Below are positions 30,323 to 32,000 of a DNA stretch of 32,000 nt, piece by piece (positions within the stretch are counted from its first letter, which is position 1; each line of letters starts with the position of its first letter). The DNA lies in contig NZ_JAEULO010000053.1 in the NCBI RefSeq assembly GCF_016793705.1, forward strand, positions 1 through 32,000, in the 5' to 3' direction. The position numbers and the translations under genes are program-made. The stretch is from Tabrizicola sp. (GTDB lineage Bacteria; Pseudomonadota; Alphaproteobacteria; Rhodobacterales; Rhodobacteraceae). The notes below the pieces were generated by a model. It searched no databases, was not told the DNA's origin, and saw nothing but the letters and a program-made list of their open reading frames with translations.

Positions 30323-30502
30323 GGAAGTGTATATACGCACAATACAATCTGTATGTACATATCGGTTGCAAAACTGAAAACAATGCCCCTGCCCCTGCCC
30401 TTACCTGCCGCTGGGTGGCGGGAGGCTGCCCCCCCGGTCCCGCAGGTTCCGCTTGCCCAGACGGCGGCTCCCCGCCTACCCTGCCCCAACCCCGGAGGCC
30501 CG

Positions 30503-31123
30503 ATGCCCGAGACCGCCTTCCTGATCACCGCCTTCGCCACGCTTTTCGTGGTCATCGACCCGCCGGGCCTCGTGCCCCTTTTCATCGCGCTGACCCGGGG
30601 CATGGGCCCCGAAAGACGGCAGGCGATGGCGCGGCGGGCCTGCCTGATCGCGGCGGCGCTGCTCCTGCTCTTCGGGCTGGCAGGCGAGACGATCCTGACC
30701 TTCATCGGCATCTCGATGCCCGCCTTCCGCATCGCGGGCGGCATCCTTCTTTTCCTCACCGCACTCGACATGCTCTTCGAACGCCGGACCCAGCGGCGCG
30801 AGGGGCAGCAGGCGGAGCCGGACCATGACCCCTCGGTCTTCCCGCTGGCGACACCCCTGATCGCCGGACCCGGGGCGATCGCCTCGGTGATCCTGCTGGT
30901 CGGCCAGTCGGGACCGGGCTGGGGCGGGACGATTGCGGTCCTGGGGCTGATGCTGGCGATGATGGCCGTGACCTATGCCTTCCTCCTCGCCTCGCCGCCT
31001 CTGGAGCGGATGCTGGGCCGGACCGGGGTGATCGTGATCACCCGGCTTCTGGGGATGCTGCTGGCCGCGCTGTCGGTGCAGTTCGTGATCGACGGAGTGC
31101 GGGGCACGGGGCTGATCGGCTGA
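30503..31123 (+). CDS. MarC-family integral membrane protein
   Basis: The 206-residue protein has six hydrophobic helices and matches MarC/YchE (UPF0056). Motifs: FATLFVVIDPPGLVPLFIAL near the N-terminus, FRIAGGILLFLTALDMLF, FPLATPLIAGPGAIASVILL and ITRLLGMLLAALSVQFVIDG. MarC was once tied to multiple antibiotic resistance, but its true function is unknown. CGGAGGCC precedes the ATG at 30503. It stands between an AT-rich patch (30323-30390) and the protease gene 51 bases downstream on the same strand. Confidence 0.92.
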   Translation: MPETAFLITAFATLFVVIDPPGLVPLFIALTRGMGPERRQAMARRACLIAAALLLLFGLAGETILTFIGISMPAFRIAGGILLFLTALDMLFERRTQRREGQQAEPDHDPSVFPLATPLIAGPGAIASVILLVGQSGPGWGGTIAVLGLMLAMMAVTYAFLLASPPLERMLGRTGVIVITRLLGMLLAALSVQFVIDGVRGTGLIG

Positions 31124-31174
31124 CCTTCCCAAGCGGGCGCCCTGCCCCCATATCTGCCGAAACCGGAGGAACCG

Positions 31175-31750
31175 ATGGACGGCGAGACCCTGGCCCGGGT
31201 GGGCTATCTGGCAATCATCCTGGCCGCGCTTGGCGGCTGGGTGATGGTGGAGTTCCGCCAGCGGATGGGTCAGGCCCTGCGGATGGCGCTGGCCTGGGGG
31301 CTGATCTTCGTGGGGGTGATGGCGGGCTATGGGCTGTGGTCCGACATCCGGCGCGACGTGATGCCGATCCAGGAGGTCGCCGGGGATGCGGCGGTCGAGG
31401 TGCCGCGGGCGGCGGACGGGCATTACTATCTGACGCTCCTCATCAACGGGACCGGGGTGCCGTTCATGGTCGATACCGGGGCCTCGGGGATGGTGCTGTC
31501 GGCGAGGGATGCCGGGCGGCTGGGGATCGACCTGGCGGGGCTTTCTTTCCGGGGGCAGGCGACGACGGCGAACGGGGTGGTCCGGACGGCGCGGGTCACG
31601 CTGCCGCTGGTCGAGCTCGGGCCGTTCCGGAACGAGGGGTTCGGGGCCTTCGTGACCGAGGGGGAGCTGGACCAGTCGCTGTTGGGGATGGACTATCTGG
31701 GGCAGTTCCGGATGGAGTTCGACGGCCGGAAGCTGATCCTGCGGCAATAG
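31175..31750 (+). CDS. TIGR02281-family retropepsin-like aspartic protease, membrane anchored
   Basis: The 191-residue protein has two N-terminal hydrophobic helices (about residues 8-24 and 36-54). A retropepsin-like domain (about residues 75-190) follows, with the active-site motif MVDTGASGMVLSARDAGRLG and a flap-like region ATTANGVVRTARVTLPLVEL. The C-terminal LLGMDYLGQFRMEFDGRKLI block is a mark of clan AA TIGR02281. A single DTG means it must dimerise to form an active site. Its substrate is unknown. CCGGAGGAA precedes the ATG. It ends just before a perfect palindrome (31751-31765). Confidence 0.88.
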   Translation: MDGETLARVGYLAIILAALGGWVMVEFRQRMGQALRMALAWGLIFVGVMAGYGLWSDIRRDVMPIQEVAGDAAVEVPRAADGHYYLTLLINGTGVPFMVDTGASGMVLSARDAGRLGIDLAGLSFRGQATTANGVVRTARVTLPLVELGPFRNEGFGAFVTEGELDQSLLGMDYLGQFRMEFDGRKLILRQ

Positions 31751-31765
31751 TGTCCACGGTGGACA
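31751..31765. promoter_or_regulatory. Perfect palindrome after the protease gene
   Basis: TGTCCAC-G-GTGGACA is a perfect 7-base dyad with one central base, starting right after the stop codon and followed by TTTTGCG. With so small a loop it could act as a protein-binding site, a very weak terminator or an insertion target for the IS30 element that follows. None can be chosen from the sequence. Confidence 0.4.
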
Positions 31766-31823
31766 TTTTGCGAAAACATAGCTGTGTCAGATAGTTGTTC
31801 GATCCCGTTAAGGTAGGGTTAAC

Positions 31824-32000
31824 TCAAGTTCCAACTGCAACACTTGCGGTCGCCTTTTCGATTTCTTCGGCGAGGGCCTGGGCGGGTGTTTTCCAGCCCA
31901 GGGTCTTGCGGGGCCGGTTGTTCATGAGCCTGGCGATGTGGTCCAAGTCGCGCTGGCTGAACTGGCGGAGGTCGGCGCCCTTGGGCAGGAACTGGCGTAA
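31824..32000 (-). CDS. IS30-family transposase, C-terminal fragment cut by the window edge
   Basis: The frame enters at the window edge and gives 58 residues before its stop. The segment LRQFLPKGADLRQFSQRDLD followed by the block NNRPRKTLGWKTPAQA is the conserved C-terminus of IS30-family DDE transposases, where the final Glu of the catalytic triad lies nearby. The rest lies beyond the window. Just after the stop, the bases 31824-31845 (CAAGTTCCAACTGCAACAC on the plus strand) look like part of an IS30 terminal inverted repeat overlapping the coding end. The outer boundary is probably between 31790 and 31825, but no target duplication can be seen. Confidence 0.92.
   Translation of the reverse strand, partial: LRQFLPKGADLRQFSQRDLDHIARLMNNRPRKTLGWKTPAQALAEEIEKATASVAVGT

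Noticed and set aside
1-32000. CRISPR arrays, prophage genes, toxin-antitoxin pairs or defence systems
   Set aside because: I saw no spaced direct repeats, no phage structural proteins and no recognisable defence module on either strand.

Overview
The window is chromosomal DNA of an alphaproteobacterium, most likely Rhodobacterales (Rhodobacteraceae). The support is a high GC content, a GapR (DUF2312) protein, an rpsB-tsf pair with alphaproteobacterial-looking protein sequences, a poly-hydroxybutyrate-type D-3-hydroxybutyrate dehydrogenase, an FNR/FnrL-type operator (TTGA-N6-TCAA), an entericidin-type lipoprotein and a DUF502 membrane protein. This is judged from protein features read by eye; no database was searched.

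Layout. Both edges carry truncated IS30-family-like transposase genes on the minus strand: an N-terminal piece at the left and a C-terminal piece at the right. 293-3610 is a signalling cassette made of a single-domain response regulator, a small membrane protein and a Na+/solute-symporter-like sensor histidine kinase. It is followed by an orphan FliM/FliN-like C-ring protein (3664-4632). A pair of long imperfect palindromes of one sequence family (161-222 and 4654-4748) brackets this block. 4762-8345 holds a TIGR01244/DUF442 sulfur-transferase-like gene, a DksA/TraR-type zinc-finger gene with its small coupled partner behind an FNR-type box, a FadJ-like fusion whose dehydrogenase half looks inactive, a small membrane protein and gapR. 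8346-11092 holds a sulfotransferase-like protein, an orphan ferric-iron-type ABC permease and tRNA-Thr(TGT).

11124-15580 has a TfoX C-terminal-domain protein, then an overlapping minus-strand operon (acyl-CoA ligase, DsbA/FrnE oxidoreductase, Bcr/CflA MFS exporter) divergent from an XRE-cupin regulator. 15658-17846 is a translationally coupled metallophosphoesterase and Ser/Thr kinase-universal stress protein fusion. 17862-19814 carries an entericidin-like lipoprotein and a YejA-like oligopeptide-binding protein. Divergent from that gene lies a promoter-hairpin-terminator unit with no ORF (about 19890-19999), a good small RNA candidate. 20074-23418 has bdhA, a DUF502 protein and the psuK-psuG pseudouridine-degradation pair. 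23521-25468 is the rpsB-tsf translation operon with a structured leader, an intergenic hairpin and a strong terminator. 25715-31750 holds a LuxR-type autoinducer-binding solo, rpe, ndk, a small secreted protein, an ABC-F ATPase, a MarC protein and a retropepsin-like membrane-anchored protease.

Most of the window is ordinary core genome. The parts that merit a second look are mainly non-coding (sRNA candidate, rpsB leader, FNR box, palindrome family, operator-like dyads) plus the degenerate FadJ-like enzyme, the kinase/phosphatase pair and the symporter-kinase system. I did not see a phage, CRISPR array, defence island or biosynthetic cluster.
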